A stretch of DNA of 64,000 nucleotides from Pseudobutyrivibrio sp. YE44 (GTDB lineage: Bacteria > Bacillota > Clostridia > Lachnospirales > Lachnospiraceae): assembly GCF_900104335.1 (NCBI RefSeq), contig NZ_FMXT01000011.1:18323-82322 (forward strand), read 5' to 3'. The notes under the pieces were generated by a model, which worked only from the letters and a program-made list of their open reading frames with translations, made no database searches and was not told the origin of the DNA. Within the stretch, counting starts at the first letter, position 1. The number at the start of each line of letters is the position of its first letter. Below, piece after piece: positions 45,869 through 55,069 of this stretch. Both the position numbers and the translations under genes were made by a program.

Positions 45869-46369
45869 ATGGGTAAGTTGACAGAGTTATTTTCTAAACC
45901 TGCGGCAGGTGGAATAATAGAAAAAATTGTTGATGGAGAGGTATTTATCCTTTTACAGGGGAGATGTAAAGGCAATAGTCGTGAAGATGGATTAATAGAA
46001 ATACCAGCAGGTAAAATTAGAGAATTTGAAAATATTTACGATTGCTTGAGAAGAGAAATATATGAGGAGACGGGTCTTGAGGTAACATATATCCAAGGCG
46101 AGGAAGAGTCAGTACTAGTTGAACATAATGGTTATAAAGTTTTAAATTATACACCCTTTTCATGTTCTCAGAATGTTGAAGGAGAATACCCAATAATGGT
46201 TCAGGTTTTCATTTGCAGAGCAAGTGGAAAAGAGGTAGATGAATCCAATGAGTCTAAAAATCTTAGGTGGGTTTCACTGAATAAATTGAGAGATATGTTG
46301 AAAGATGAAGAGGCCTTTTATCCTATGCATGTTTCTACTTTAAAAAAGTATTTATCTTCAAAGAGGTAA
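45869..46369 (+). CDS. Nudix hydrolase
   Basis: 166 residues. The Nudix box is complete: G-x5-E-x7-R-E-I-x-E-E-x-G-L, within GKIREFENIYDCLRREIYEE near residues 49-68. It hydrolyses nucleoside diphosphates linked to another moiety; ADP-ribose or NDP-sugars are possible. GGAGG lies directly against the ATG at 45869, so a TTG at 45878 with better spacing could be the real start. Confidence 0.88.
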   Translation: MGKLTELFSKPAAGGIIEKIVDGEVFILLQGRCKGNSREDGLIEIPAGKIREFENIYDCLRREIYEETGLEVTYIQGEEESVLVEHNGYKVLNYTPFSCSQNVEGEYPIMVQVFICRASGKEVDESNESKNLRWVSLNKLRDMLKDEEAFYPMHVSTLKKYLSSKR

Positions 46370-46375
46370 GAAGGC

Positions 46376-47221
46376 ATGATATACAAAATCGCAATTTTAC
46401 AAAGACGAGCAACAAATGGCGAAATAGATAAGAATTTACAACTAGTATTGGATGCAATGTCTGAAGCTGCAGATAATGGTGCTGACATGTTGCTACTACC
46501 AGAGTGTTTTCTGACGGGCTATGATCTCCCAATGAAATATGACAAGTGTGTATCAGACGATGATAATCGTATAAAGAGAGTATGTTATGCGGCTAAGGAA
46601 AAACATATTGGTGTTATTTTAACATCCTTCACTAAAGGTATTAGCGCTCCACAGAATAGCGCTTTTGTAATAAATAAACATGGTGAGATACTCATGAAAT
46701 ATTCAAAGGTTCATACCTGCGATTTTGCAGATGAGAAAAATGTTGAAGCTGGAACAGAATTTAAAGTGTGTGACTGTGATGGCGTGAAGCTTGGGATTAT
46801 GATTTGTTATGACCGAGAATATCCTGAAAGTGCAAGGATTCTTATGTTAAAAGGAGCAGAAATTGTTCTTGTACCAAATGATTGTGGTTCAATGGCTCCA
46901 AGAATAAATGCTTTGTCTACAAGAGCATATGAAAATATGATAGGTGTAGCCATGGCAAATCCTAATGGTGCGAACGCTGGATGCTCATGTGCTTATAGCC
47001 CAATATGTTGGGATAAAGCGGGTAAGTGTATAGATAATAACATTCTTTTGGTTGATGAATTATCAGAAGGACTTTTTTATGCTGATTTTGATATGGATGC
47101 CATAAGAGAATATCGTAATACTGAGATGATGGGAAATACCTTTCGTAAGGTTGATGCCTATGGTGAACTTTTGAATAAAGAAATCAGCGAGCCTTTCTTT
47201 CGCAAGGGACAGAATAATTAA
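46376..47221 (+). CDS. Nitrilase-family carbon-nitrogen hydrolase
   Basis: 281 residues with the catalytic triad of the family: Glu in LLLPECFLTGYD near residue 42, Lys in KYSKVHTCDF near residue 110 and Cys in IMICYDREYPES near residue 143. Amidase or nitrilase acting on a small amide; candidates include N-carbamoyl compounds and omega-amides. It begins 6 bp after the Nudix gene. A strong terminator follows. Confidence 0.9.
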   Translation: MIYKIAILQRRATNGEIDKNLQLVLDAMSEAADNGADMLLLPECFLTGYDLPMKYDKCVSDDDNRIKRVCYAAKEKHIGVILTSFTKGISAPQNSAFVINKHGEILMKYSKVHTCDFADEKNVEAGTEFKVCDCDGVKLGIMICYDREYPESARILMLKGAEIVLVPNDCGSMAPRINALSTRAYENMIGVAMANPNGANAGCSCAYSPICWDKAGKCIDNNILLVDELSEGLFYADFDMDAIREYRNTEMMGNTFRKVDAYGELLNKEISEPFFRKGQNN

Positions 47222-47250
47222 GTTAATGTATTATTAATTTTTGAGACATC

Positions 47251-47276
47251 TAAACGTATGGGAATCCATACGTTTA
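47251..47276 (+). terminator. Terminator of the nitrilase gene
   Basis: Perfect ten-base arms TAAACGTATG and CATACGTTTA with a short loop, followed by GGTTTTTC. Confidence 0.75.
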
Positions 47277-47457
47277 AATGGTTTTTCAGGATGACATTTT
47301 CATGTTGACAAATGAATGCACTGGCGTTATATTTGTTATCGGGTTATGAAAAATGCTTCTTATTTATCACTCTAGTGGCGGCTCGCCACAATTTTTCCTT
47401 TTTAAACGAAAGATTTAAAGGAGTTTGTTAAGAGAAATTTGGTAATTGACTATGATT

Positions 47458-47716
47458 TACGGAACATGTTATGAAATCAGTTTGTTTTTCCGTAGCCAAA
47501 AATCTTAGAAAGAATCCAATTACGGAAAAAGATGCGAAGAATAGGATTATTTCCGTAGCAAGGACCCTCTGCATAGCATATATGAGATGTTCACAAGCAG
47601 GGTTTAGTTGTTATCCTACGGAATAATAGTATTATTTTATGGATTGTTCCGTAAATAGAATCTAATCACCATTTTCGACTACGGAACAATTGAGAATTAA
47701 TGGCATTATTTCTGTA
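47458..47716. repeat. TACGGAA/TTCCGTA inverted-pair array B (4 pairs)
   Basis: TACGGAA at 47458, 47521, 47617 and 47680; TTCCGTA at 47489, 47551 and 47647; degenerate TTCTGTA at 47710. Within-pair steps are 31, 30, 30 and 30 bp; between pairs 32, 66 and 33. This matches array A in number, order, spacing and central gap. Some loop sequence is also shared (TCTTAGAA..GAATC before the second pair), so the two arrays descend from one element. Confidence 0.95.
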
Positions 47717-47752
47717 AATAGGGCTCAAATTATAAAAAATCGCAAGGAGGTT

Positions 47753-48551
47753 ATGAAAAATAAGAGATTATAGAAAAGAACTTGAGGCTCAGCTTCAAGA
47801 AATTCAAGAGTTGATTAAGAAATCTAATCGAAATGTGGGGCGGTATAAGGATTTACCTAATTCCCATGTTTACATATCAAATAGTAATGGATGTCCTCAG
47901 TATTATTTGAAAAATGAAGGTGCGCCAAGACAGTATGTTAGAAAGAAGGATATAAAACACATTACACGTTTTGCGCAGAGGGATTATGAGGAGGACATGA
48001 ATAGAAAACTTAAATTGCTTGAAAGAAATCTTGCAGACTTCCTAGAATTATATGATGTGAATGTGGTGAATGCATATGATAGGTTTGACGACTCGAAAAA
48101 ACATATCATTAAGCCACTAATAGAGACGGACGGGCAATTTATAGATAAATGGTATGACGAACATCCAGGTGAATGTAATCAATATCCAAAGGACGAGGAA
48201 TTAAAAACAAACCGTGGGGAAATTGTTAGATCTAAATCTGAAAAAATAATTGCTGATGCTTTAGATAAATATGGTGTTCCGTACAGATATGAGCCTTTGC
48301 TGGAGTTAGGATATAGCACAATTTATCCTGATTTTGTAATATTGAATACTAGAACGAGAAAGACGCTGTACTGGGAACATTTAGGAATTATTTCAGATAT
48401 AGATTATGCGACGAAAAATCTAAGAAAAATAAGGGATTATGAGAAACAAGGATTCCTGTTAGGTAGAGATTTGATTTTAACAATGGAGGAGTCTGATAAG
48501 ATAATAGATGTAAATCTTGTAGAACAGAAAATAAAAGAGTTTTTACTATAA
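47753..48551 (+). CDS. PD-(D/E)XK nuclease-like protein with a one-base slip after its start codon
   Basis: The undisturbed frame runs 47757-48551 (about 264 residues). The C-terminal half looks like a restriction-endonuclease fold: RSKSEKIIADALDKYGVPY, then YSTIYPDFVIL and TLYWEHLG (acid, then D-x-x-x and ExxG in place of ExK). The N-terminal part is Lys/Asn-rich. AAGGAGG and ATG at 47753 are followed by five A; removal of one A would join the ATG to MKIRDYRKELEAQ in this frame. As read, ATG leads to a stop after six codons. Without the slip, the first usable start is TTG 47811. Sequencing error, phase variation or decay are possible. Confidence 0.65.
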
Positions 48552-48556
48552 TCTAA

Positions 48557-48595
48557 CTATGCAACAAATTCTAGATTTAGTATACTAATTCAAAA
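48557..48595. repeat. 39-bp conserved motif, copy 2
   Basis: CTATGCAACAAA plus ATTTAGTATACTAATTCAAA; differs from copy 1 by one base in the variable part. It begins 6 bp after the nuclease-like gene and ends 27 bp before the radical SAM gene. Confidence 0.95.
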
Positions 48596-48622
48596 TGACA
48601 GACGTATATGTGGAGGCAATAT

Positions 48623-49501
48623 ATGCATTTTGTTGACGCAAAAGGGATTCTAACCACCAGTGGTGGGCACTGTGGAATGAATATATATCGAGGATGTACT
48701 CATGGATGCGTATATTGTGATAGTAGAAGTAAATGCTACCAGTTTACCCATCTCTTTGAAGATATTGAAGTGAAGCAGAATGCACCTGAGCTGCTGGAAA
48801 AGGCTTTGAGGTCAAAAAGGAAAAAGTGCATGATTGGTACTGGTGCAATGTCTGATCCCTATATGCATTGTGAGGAGGAATTGAAGCTCACAAGAAAATG
48901 TTTGGAAATTATTTTGGAGAATGGATTTGGGCTTGCTATTCAAACAAAATCAGATCGAATTCTCAGAGATATTGATTTGCTGGAAGAAATAAATAAAAAC
49001 ACAAAATGCGTTGTGCAGATGACACTTACAACCTATGATGATGAACTGTGCAGCATTTTGGAACCTAATGTATGCAACACTAAGCGCCGAATAGAAGTAC
49101 TTGAAAAGATGCAGGAACGAGGGATTCCTACAGTTGTTTGGCTAACACCTATTCTTCCATTTATCAATGATACAGAGGAAAATATCACAGCTATTCTGAA
49201 TGAGTGCGCCCGAGTAGGGGTAAAGGGTGTTATAGATTTTGGTATGGGGCTCACCCTTCGTGAAGGTGACAGGGAGTATTATTACGAAGCGTTAGATAAG
49301 CATTTTCCTAGAATGAAGGAGCGTTACATAAAGGAATATGGTAATGCCTATGAATTGCAAAGTCCTAATGCTCAAATGTTAACAAGAGTTTTTAAGAACA
49401 TTTGCAAGAGTAATGGGATTATGTCAACGCCAAGTGAGTGTTTTGAATATATGCAGGAATTCCCAGAAAAATATCAGCAGATGAGCTTGTTTGATTTATA
49501 G
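48623..49501 (+). CDS. SPL-like radical SAM protein
   Basis: 292 residues. The SAM-cluster motif is CTHGCVYCDSR (CxxxCxxC) near residue 25, preceded by GMNIYRG as in the Rv2578c/spore-photoproduct-lyase-like family. Further segments are MIGTGAMSDPYMHCEEELKL and QTKSDRILRDIDLL. Function unknown for most members. ATG 48623 has GGAGG just upstream; an in-frame ATG at 48608 precedes that site. First gene of the block behind the second 39-bp motif. Confidence 0.85.
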   Translation: MHFVDAKGILTTSGGHCGMNIYRGCTHGCVYCDSRSKCYQFTHLFEDIEVKQNAPELLEKALRSKRKKCMIGTGAMSDPYMHCEEELKLTRKCLEIILENGFGLAIQTKSDRILRDIDLLEEINKNTKCVVQMTLTTYDDELCSILEPNVCNTKRRIEVLEKMQERGIPTVVWLTPILPFINDTEENITAILNECARVGVKGVIDFGMGLTLREGDREYYYEALDKHFPRMKERYIKEYGNAYELQSPNAQMLTRVFKNICKSNGIMSTPSECFEYMQEFPEKYQQMSLFDL

Positions 49502-49534
49502 ATTTTTTAGCAGAAATGGATTGAGGGAGTTTTA

Positions 49535-50305
49535 ATGAACAACGAAGAGATACTAGATATTAATAAAAATTATTGGAATGACCATGCTGACCTATGGTTC
49601 GGCACAACAGCTCTTCCACAATATGGAGTTCATTTTCCAACAGAAGACGATTTACATTTGTTTGGGGATGTTAGTGGAAAGAAGATGTTGGAGATCTGCT
49701 GTGGTAGCGGCCATTCTTTACTATATAACGCCCAAAAAGGTGCAGGTGAATTATGGGGAGTTGACTTATCCCAAAAGCAATTAGATAACGCATCAATACT
49801 TTTAGAAGAACAAGGGTACTCTGCCAATTTGTTGTGCGACAAAATGGAAAATGAATTAGCAGTTCCAAAAAATTATTTTGACTATGTCTATTCTATTTAT
49901 GGAATTGGTTGGACCACAGATTTGCAGGGGACATTTGATAAGATTGCCAGCTATTTGAAAAAAGATGGAATATTTATCTTCAGCTGGCATCACACTTTGA
50001 ATTACTGTATAGCCTGGTCATGCAAGGATCGAAAGGTCGTTTTTGACGATGACAAGTTAGTAATGTCAAAAAGCTATTTTGATGAATCTTATTTTAAAAT
50101 GCCAGTGCATGATAGCGAAATAGTACTGTGCAATCGAAAACTATCCACATACATAAATGCACTTGCTAAAGCAGGATTTGTTGTTGAACAGCTTGTTGAG
50201 GAGAGCGATGATGACACGCTGAATGCAACAGGAGAGCTTGCTCCTAAGACACGAAAGGCAAAGATGTTGCCACTTTCATTTTGCATTAAAGCAAGAAAAT
50301 TATAG
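49535..50305 (+). CDS. Class I SAM-dependent methyltransferase
   Basis: 256 residues. The SAM-binding motif is MLEICCGSGHSL near residue 51 followed by LWGVDLSQKQLDNA, and the post-motif FDYVYSIYGIGWTTD. It resembles UbiE/COQ5-type small-molecule methyltransferases; substrate unknown. GAGGGAG precedes the start. Confidence 0.85.
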   Translation: MNNEEILDINKNYWNDHADLWFGTTALPQYGVHFPTEDDLHLFGDVSGKKMLEICCGSGHSLLYNAQKGAGELWGVDLSQKQLDNASILLEEQGYSANLLCDKMENELAVPKNYFDYVYSIYGIGWTTDLQGTFDKIASYLKKDGIFIFSWHHTLNYCIAWSCKDRKVVFDDDKLVMSKSYFDESYFKMPVHDSEIVLCNRKLSTYINALAKAGFVVEQLVEESDDDTLNATGELAPKTRKAKMLPLSFCIKARKL

Positions 50306-50394
50306 GAAAAATATAAAGAAATTCTCCACCATCATACTTTTTTAACAATATAAAGATAAGTAAATGATAGAATTAATCTGTGTTAATTTGTATA

Positions 50395-50506
50395 ACATCT
50401 TGTTTTTCATCAGAAAAACAAGATGTGTACTGGACCAATTTTTACATGAAATGGAAAAGTTGTCTGGCAAGGCCAGATTCATGCTGGCAATTCCTTGTTT
50501 TGCCAG
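50395..50506 (+). promoter_or_regulatory. Hairpin leader before the hybrid histidine kinase
   Basis: A perfect hairpin ACATCTTGTTTTT/AAAAACAAGATGT (50395-50426) is followed by CTGGC-type repeats that can pair in more than one way: TCTGGC-AAG-GCCAGA, CTGGCA/TTGCCAG, or an outer TCTGGCAA/TTGCCAGA. The first hairpin may end transcription from upstream. The alternative pairings could be a regulatory leader. The rest of the 269-bp gap shows nothing. Confidence 0.45.
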
Positions 50507-50574
50507 AATGAAGTCATAACTTCTTGCTGAAAATCAAAAATCTATAGCTATTTAGTTTATAAAGAGGACGCAGA

Positions 50575-53004
50575 TTGAAGAAACGATTTATTATCATTAT
50601 TAATATCTTGATAGTAGGTTTGATTTTAGCAATTACCTTGAAGTATGCCAACGACAGGGCTACAGAATCAAACCGTGCTTCTATTGCGTCTTTTGAGAAG
50701 ATGACAACTACAACAGAGCAGATTGTTGCCAACTATCTGGAGGACGAGCAGCATCTGTGCGATATCTGGGCAAATTATATCAACAGGTCTGCTGAAGCAG
50801 GAACTCCAATGTCTGTTGAAGAGGCCATTTCATATATTCGAAAAGCAAAGATATCCCCTGAAATCTCTGGGCATCTTATATTTATTGATGATGAATCTAT
50901 GGCGGGCATTTCCACTACCGCTAGCTCCACAGATTCATCGGATTACTCTGTAAATTATTCCCATATTAATATTTTTGAAAATCTTGAAATTAGTAATGTA
51001 AATGGTGTTGTTAACCTGACAAGAGCTTATACCAATCCTCATAATGGCGTTCAATCCATTGGCTTTTTGAACAATGTAAAGGTTTTGGATGATGAAACAG
51101 GCAAAATGAGAAACGGCCTTATTATTCGAGTTGTTCCTGTAAGCCGTCTAGAACATAAGCTGGTATTCTTGAAAGGTGAATATGAAAACGTGGAAATATC
51201 TCTTATCGATTGGGATGGAGATTATATGATTCACGGAAAATCTTTGAAAAACAGCAATTTCTTTGAATACTTTAAATCCTACAATCCTATGTCCGCACAG
51301 GAATATAACACTGTTGTAGAAAAGATTCACACTGATATTGGGTCCATGCACATCCGCAACTCAAAAGATGAGGACAGTGTCATTGCCTATGCGCCTTTAA
51401 GTAACTTGGATTACTGGTTTTTGGTGGCGTATATTCCTGCAAAAGAGCTGATGGCAAACCGGTCTATCGACTGGATTCTTTTGGGAATTTTATCTTTCGG
51501 CTTGTTAGCATTATTACACTTTAACCTGGCAATTCTCCTTAAATATAATCGACAGTTATCAGTTACAGCGGAGGCGGCAAATCAGGCAAACGAGGCAAAA
51601 TCCTACTTCCTATCAACAATGTCCCATGATATAAGAACACCTATGAATGCCATAATCGGCATGAATGAAATGATATTGAGAAATAGTAAGGATAAGGAGA
51701 TTCTGAACTATTCAGAAAATATAAGGGCGGCAGGAAACACGCTTCTTGGAATCATCAATGATATCCTTGATTTCTCTAAAATTGAAGCAGGCAAGATGGA
51801 AATTATTAATGTGGAGTATAACTTCGCATCATTATTGAATGACCTTGTAAATATGGTTCAAAGAAAGGCTGACGAAAAGGGGCTGACCTTCAAGTTGGAT
51901 GTAGATAGAAATATTCCACTGGTACTTCAGGGCGATGAGATTAGAATCAAGCAGGTCATTACTAATATCCTTTCAAATGCTGTTAAATACACCAAGGAAG
52001 GTGAAGTTGTTTTTTCTATATCAGGTAGTAAATGCCAGGACGAACCTGACTATGTAAATCTTCAGGTTAGGGTGAAGGATACTGGCGTAGGGATTAAGAA
52101 GGAAGATCTTGATAGGCTGTTTGGAGCCTTTGAGAGAATTGATGAAAAGAGAAATCGAAACATAGAAGGAACGGGCCTTGGAATGGCAATAGCACAGAGC
52201 TTTCTTAATATGATGGGAAGCAGGATGCAGGTGGAAAGTGAGTATGGCGTTGGGTCTGTATTTTCCTTTGAGCTAAAGCAAAAGGTGGTGAAGTGGGAGC
52301 CGCTGGGTGAATTTGATACAGCCGTCCAACGCTTCCTTAGCGAAAGAGAAATCTATCAGGTTCAGTTTGCAGCGCCAAAGGCAAGAATACTGGTGGTGGA
52401 TGATAATGAGATTAACCTAAAGGTGTTTGTAAGTCTTCTTAGTGAAACAAAGATGCAGATAGATACCGCAGATAGTGGAGATGCTTGCATAGCCCTATTT
52501 AAGCGGAATTTCTATGATGTGATTTTCTTGGATCACATGATGCCTGATAAGGATGGTATCGAAACAATAAGGGAAATGAAGGCGTGTACGGACACTCCGA
52601 ACCAGAAGACACCTGTGATTTGTCTTACCGCAAATGCTATATCGGGAATGCGTGAAACCTACACAAACGCGGGCTTTGATGATTATCTGACAAAGCCTAT
52701 TGATACAAATAAACTTGAAACCATGCTTTTGACATATCTGCCTTCGGATATGGTGATGAAGGTTGAGGATTTGATGGAAGAAGAAAAGAATGAATCTGAA
52801 GCCGTCATAGAAAAGAACGGAGCCGAGAAGGTCCAAAGCATTCTTGTATTAAGCGAAGATGTTGGATTTTTAAAGAGCATAAGAAATCGATTATCAGGCA
52901 AATATAATGTGGTTCTGGTTAAATCTGAAGAGCAGGCTTTAGCATACTTGCAGAAGCAAGAGGCTATAGAGCAGATTGATGAGGAAAGGAGAGAACATGA
53001 ATAG
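50575..53004 (+). CDS. Hybrid sensor histidine kinase
   Basis: 809 residues, membrane-bound. One membrane helix near residues 5-24, an extracellular sensor of about 270 residues (Cache-like), and a second helix near residue 300. HisKA follows with the phosphorylated His in STMSHDIRTPMNAII near residue 350, HATPase_c with DTGVGI and GTGLGMA, then a receiver with VVDDNEINLK and the phosphoacceptor in IFLDHMMPDKDG. The last ~75 residues look like the start of another receiver (ILVLSEDVGFL), probably incomplete. The start is TTG behind AGAGGA. It overlaps the solute-binding protein gene. Confidence 0.92.
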   Translation: MKKRFIIIINILIVGLILAITLKYANDRATESNRASIASFEKMTTTTEQIVANYLEDEQHLCDIWANYINRSAEAGTPMSVEEAISYIRKAKISPEISGHLIFIDDESMAGISTTASSTDSSDYSVNYSHINIFENLEISNVNGVVNLTRAYTNPHNGVQSIGFLNNVKVLDDETGKMRNGLIIRVVPVSRLEHKLVFLKGEYENVEISLIDWDGDYMIHGKSLKNSNFFEYFKSYNPMSAQEYNTVVEKIHTDIGSMHIRNSKDEDSVIAYAPLSNLDYWFLVAYIPAKELMANRSIDWILLGILSFGLLALLHFNLAILLKYNRQLSVTAEAANQANEAKSYFLSTMSHDIRTPMNAIIGMNEMILRNSKDKEILNYSENIRAAGNTLLGIINDILDFSKIEAGKMEIINVEYNFASLLNDLVNMVQRKADEKGLTFKLDVDRNIPLVLQGDEIRIKQVITNILSNAVKYTKEGEVVFSISGSKCQDEPDYVNLQVRVKDTGVGIKKEDLDRLFGAFERIDEKRNRNIEGTGLGMAIAQSFLNMMGSRMQVESEYGVGSVFSFELKQKVVKWEPLGEFDTAVQRFLSEREIYQVQFAAPKARILVVDDNEINLKVFVSLLSETKMQIDTADSGDACIALFKRNFYDVIFLDHMMPDKDGIETIREMKACTDTPNQKTPVICLTANAISGMRETYTNAGFDDYLTKPIDTNKLETMLLTYLPSDMVMKVEDLMEEEKNESEAVIEKNGAEKVQSILVLSEDVGFLKSIRNRLSGKYNVVLVKSEEQALAYLQKQEAIEQIDEERREHE

Positions 53005-54358
53005 ATTAATAAAGAAAATTGCATCCTTGGGACTCGTGTCAGTATTGGTTCTTAGTGCAGCAGGCTGTGGTCAAAGTAACGGCCAAAGTAAGAATAAAAG
53101 TCAGAACTCAGGCCAGAGTAAGGAGCAGAGCCAAGCAGAAGTAAGCAAGGAGTTTTCTCCTAAATATTCTGCTGATACAGAGTACAAGATTTCTGTTGTG
53201 GGGACCTATTCAAATTTCGAATCCTTGGAAAGTGAGTTTGAAAGATTCTATGAGCATTATCCTAAAGGAGAAATCGAGTACACCTACCTGGATGATTATA
53301 GCAATACCATAGACCAGGCTTTGGCAGGACAGGAGCCGCCAGATATCTATGTGGTACAGCCATGGATGTATGGTGATGAAAGATATGATTCGCTTTTCGA
53401 TGGGGCGGAAGTGCTCTCTGACCCAGAACTTGAAATTGACCTTGATTGTATCCGGTCTAGCTTCAGATGGGATATGGGTGAGGGCAAAATACTTACGCTG
53501 CCAGTATTTGCCACCTCTTACGGTATGCTTGTAAATATGGATATATTTGAGAAGGAAGGACTTGAGGTACCAAAGACTTTTGAGGAACTGAAGGATACCT
53601 GTGACAAGCTTAAGGCTGCAGGCTATGATTCTCCAGTGATGGGCAGCAATACCTCAACCACGCCAGGTATAGGTTATTCTTTTGCTTACCCAATGTTTGC
53701 TAAAACAATAAAGGATGATAGAAGCGTAGAGGATGATCTTAATAATCTGGAACCTCCCGCAGGTGAAGCCCTGCGTACATCCTTGACAAGGTTGAAAGAG
53801 TTTGTGGATAACGGTTGTATAGATATAGATAAATGTACAGCGGAAATTGAAGATGATTACAATGCAGTTATTATGCGATTCTTTGAAGGGGATGTTCCTA
53901 TGATGCTTTGTTCCGGAGATGTTGTTTCTGGTACAAAGAAACGTGAGAGCAAGTCAGAAGCCTTCGAGGCAAATCCATTTGAGTATGATTTTTATGTGGC
54001 GCCATCAGGTGATGAGGGCGGATATTACATGGATTCAATTTCGTTGCTGTTTTGCGTAAATAAGAATAGTGAAAGTCTTGATATGACAAACGAATTCATA
54101 CGTTTCCTTGCAAATGAACAAGAGCTTGGCCTTATGGCTCAGGAGAAGAGACTTATTACGCCAACCAAGGATTATTCATTAGATGAAGTATATGCTTCAC
54201 TTGCAGATTTTCCAGAGGATAGAACTGTAAACTTTAGAGATATTGAAATCATGGATACTGCTGTAAAACAATTTAGAGCAGCAGCCTACGGTGTAATAAA
54301 TGGTGAAATGACAGTGGATGAAGCGGTGGAAAATTATGGCACCATATCCACAGATTAA
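52997..54358 (+). CDS. Extracellular solute-binding lipoprotein (sugar ABC family 1 type)
   Basis: 453 residues. The signal peptide ends in the lipobox LSAAGC near residue 25, followed by a Ser/Gln/Lys linker. The mature part is a periplasmic-binding fold of the sugar-binding kind (EPPDIYVVQPWMYG, GKILTLPVFATSYGMLVN). There is no ABC permease or ATPase gene beside it; instead it overlaps the 3' end of a hybrid histidine kinase by 8 bp, with an HPt and HD-GYP gene next. This suggests it presents a ligand to the kinase sensor. AAGGAGAG precedes ATG 52997. Confidence 0.88.
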   Translation: MNRLIKKIASLGLVSVLVLSAAGCGQSNGQSKNKSQNSGQSKEQSQAEVSKEFSPKYSADTEYKISVVGTYSNFESLESEFERFYEHYPKGEIEYTYLDDYSNTIDQALAGQEPPDIYVVQPWMYGDERYDSLFDGAEVLSDPELEIDLDCIRSSFRWDMGEGKILTLPVFATSYGMLVNMDIFEKEGLEVPKTFEELKDTCDKLKAAGYDSPVMGSNTSTTPGIGYSFAYPMFAKTIKDDRSVEDDLNNLEPPAGEALRTSLTRLKEFVDNGCIDIDKCTAEIEDDYNAVIMRFFEGDVPMMLCSGDVVSGTKKRESKSEAFEANPFEYDFYVAPSGDEGGYYMDSISLLFCVNKNSESLDMTNEFIRFLANEQELGLMAQEKRLITPTKDYSLDEVYASLADFPEDRTVNFRDIEIMDTAVKQFRAAAYGVINGEMTVDEAVENYGTISTD

Positions 54359-54364
54359 GCCCTC

Positions 54365-54946
54365 TTAGAGACTAGAAAGTAAATGATTTGATAGCTCTTT
54401 TGCCTCATCATAATCAAGATTAGTAATAAGCTTGTCTAGGGAGTTTAGCTTTTCAAGCAGCTCACTATCACAGTCATAGGAAAATAGTTGTTTTACGGCA
54501 GCTTCAGCTGCACCAAGATTAAAGTCATCTATTGCGGTGATAAGCTCATTTAAGATGGCTGAAAAGGCCTCCTTGTCATAGCTTGATTTGTTGCTTTCGT
54601 CTTTTTTAGCGAAAGGTTCAAGATAAGGTTTTAAAGCCTTGAATGAGTTTAAAACTCCTGGTGTAAGAGCCTCAATTTGCTCCAGATTGTTTTCCTTACC
54701 TAGCTTTTCGAGGGTATAGAAATCCTCACCAAGGTCCATTGCGCCAATGGTGCGGCAGGTGGTTTTGAGAGAATGAACTTCGACGGTGAAATTTTGAATG
54801 TTTTTTTGCGCAAGGTAAGATTCTACTCGTTCAATCTTTTCATCCATGAGCTTGTAGATATCACCAAGAAGCTCTATGAAAAGCTTTTCAGAACCAGAAT
54901 TTTTGATGGCTTTTTCTATATCGATACCAGGGATATTAATGTTCAT
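54365..54946 (-). CDS. HPt phosphotransfer protein
   Basis: 193 residues. The phosphorylatable histidine is in VEVHSLKTTCRTIGA near residue 57, matching the HPt consensus H-x-L-K-x(5)-G. The C-terminal part is acidic and helical without a known domain. It is the only minus-strand gene of the signalling group and faces the solute-binding protein gene with 6 bp between stops. It could carry phosphate between the hybrid kinase at 50575 and the HD-GYP regulator at 55070. Confidence 0.85.
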   Translation of the reverse strand: MNINIPGIDIEKAIKNSGSEKLFIELLGDIYKLMDEKIERVESYLAQKNIQNFTVEVHSLKTTCRTIGAMDLGEDFYTLEKLGKENNLEQIEALTPGVLNSFKALKPYLEPFAKKDESNKSSYDKEAFSAILNELITAIDDFNLGAAEAAVKQLFSYDCDSELLEKLNSLDKLITNLDYDEAKELSNHLLSSL

Positions 54947-55069
54947 TGAAAGGTTCCTCCGTGGGCTATTTCAATGCAAGTTTCACCTTGAGTATACCAC
55001 TATGAAGTTTATGTATAAATGGCAATTAAAAATCATTGAATGAAGGGGATTTTCCTTCTGGAGGTGAAT

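Larger units (their letters stand above)
47222..47752. other. Non-coding region with terminator and TACGGAA array B
   Basis: 531 bp without a complete gene. It holds the nitrilase terminator (47251-47276), an AT-rich stretch, and the eight-motif array at 47458-47716. At the end, AAGGAGG (47744-47750) and an ATG introduce the nuclease-like gene. Confidence 0.85.
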
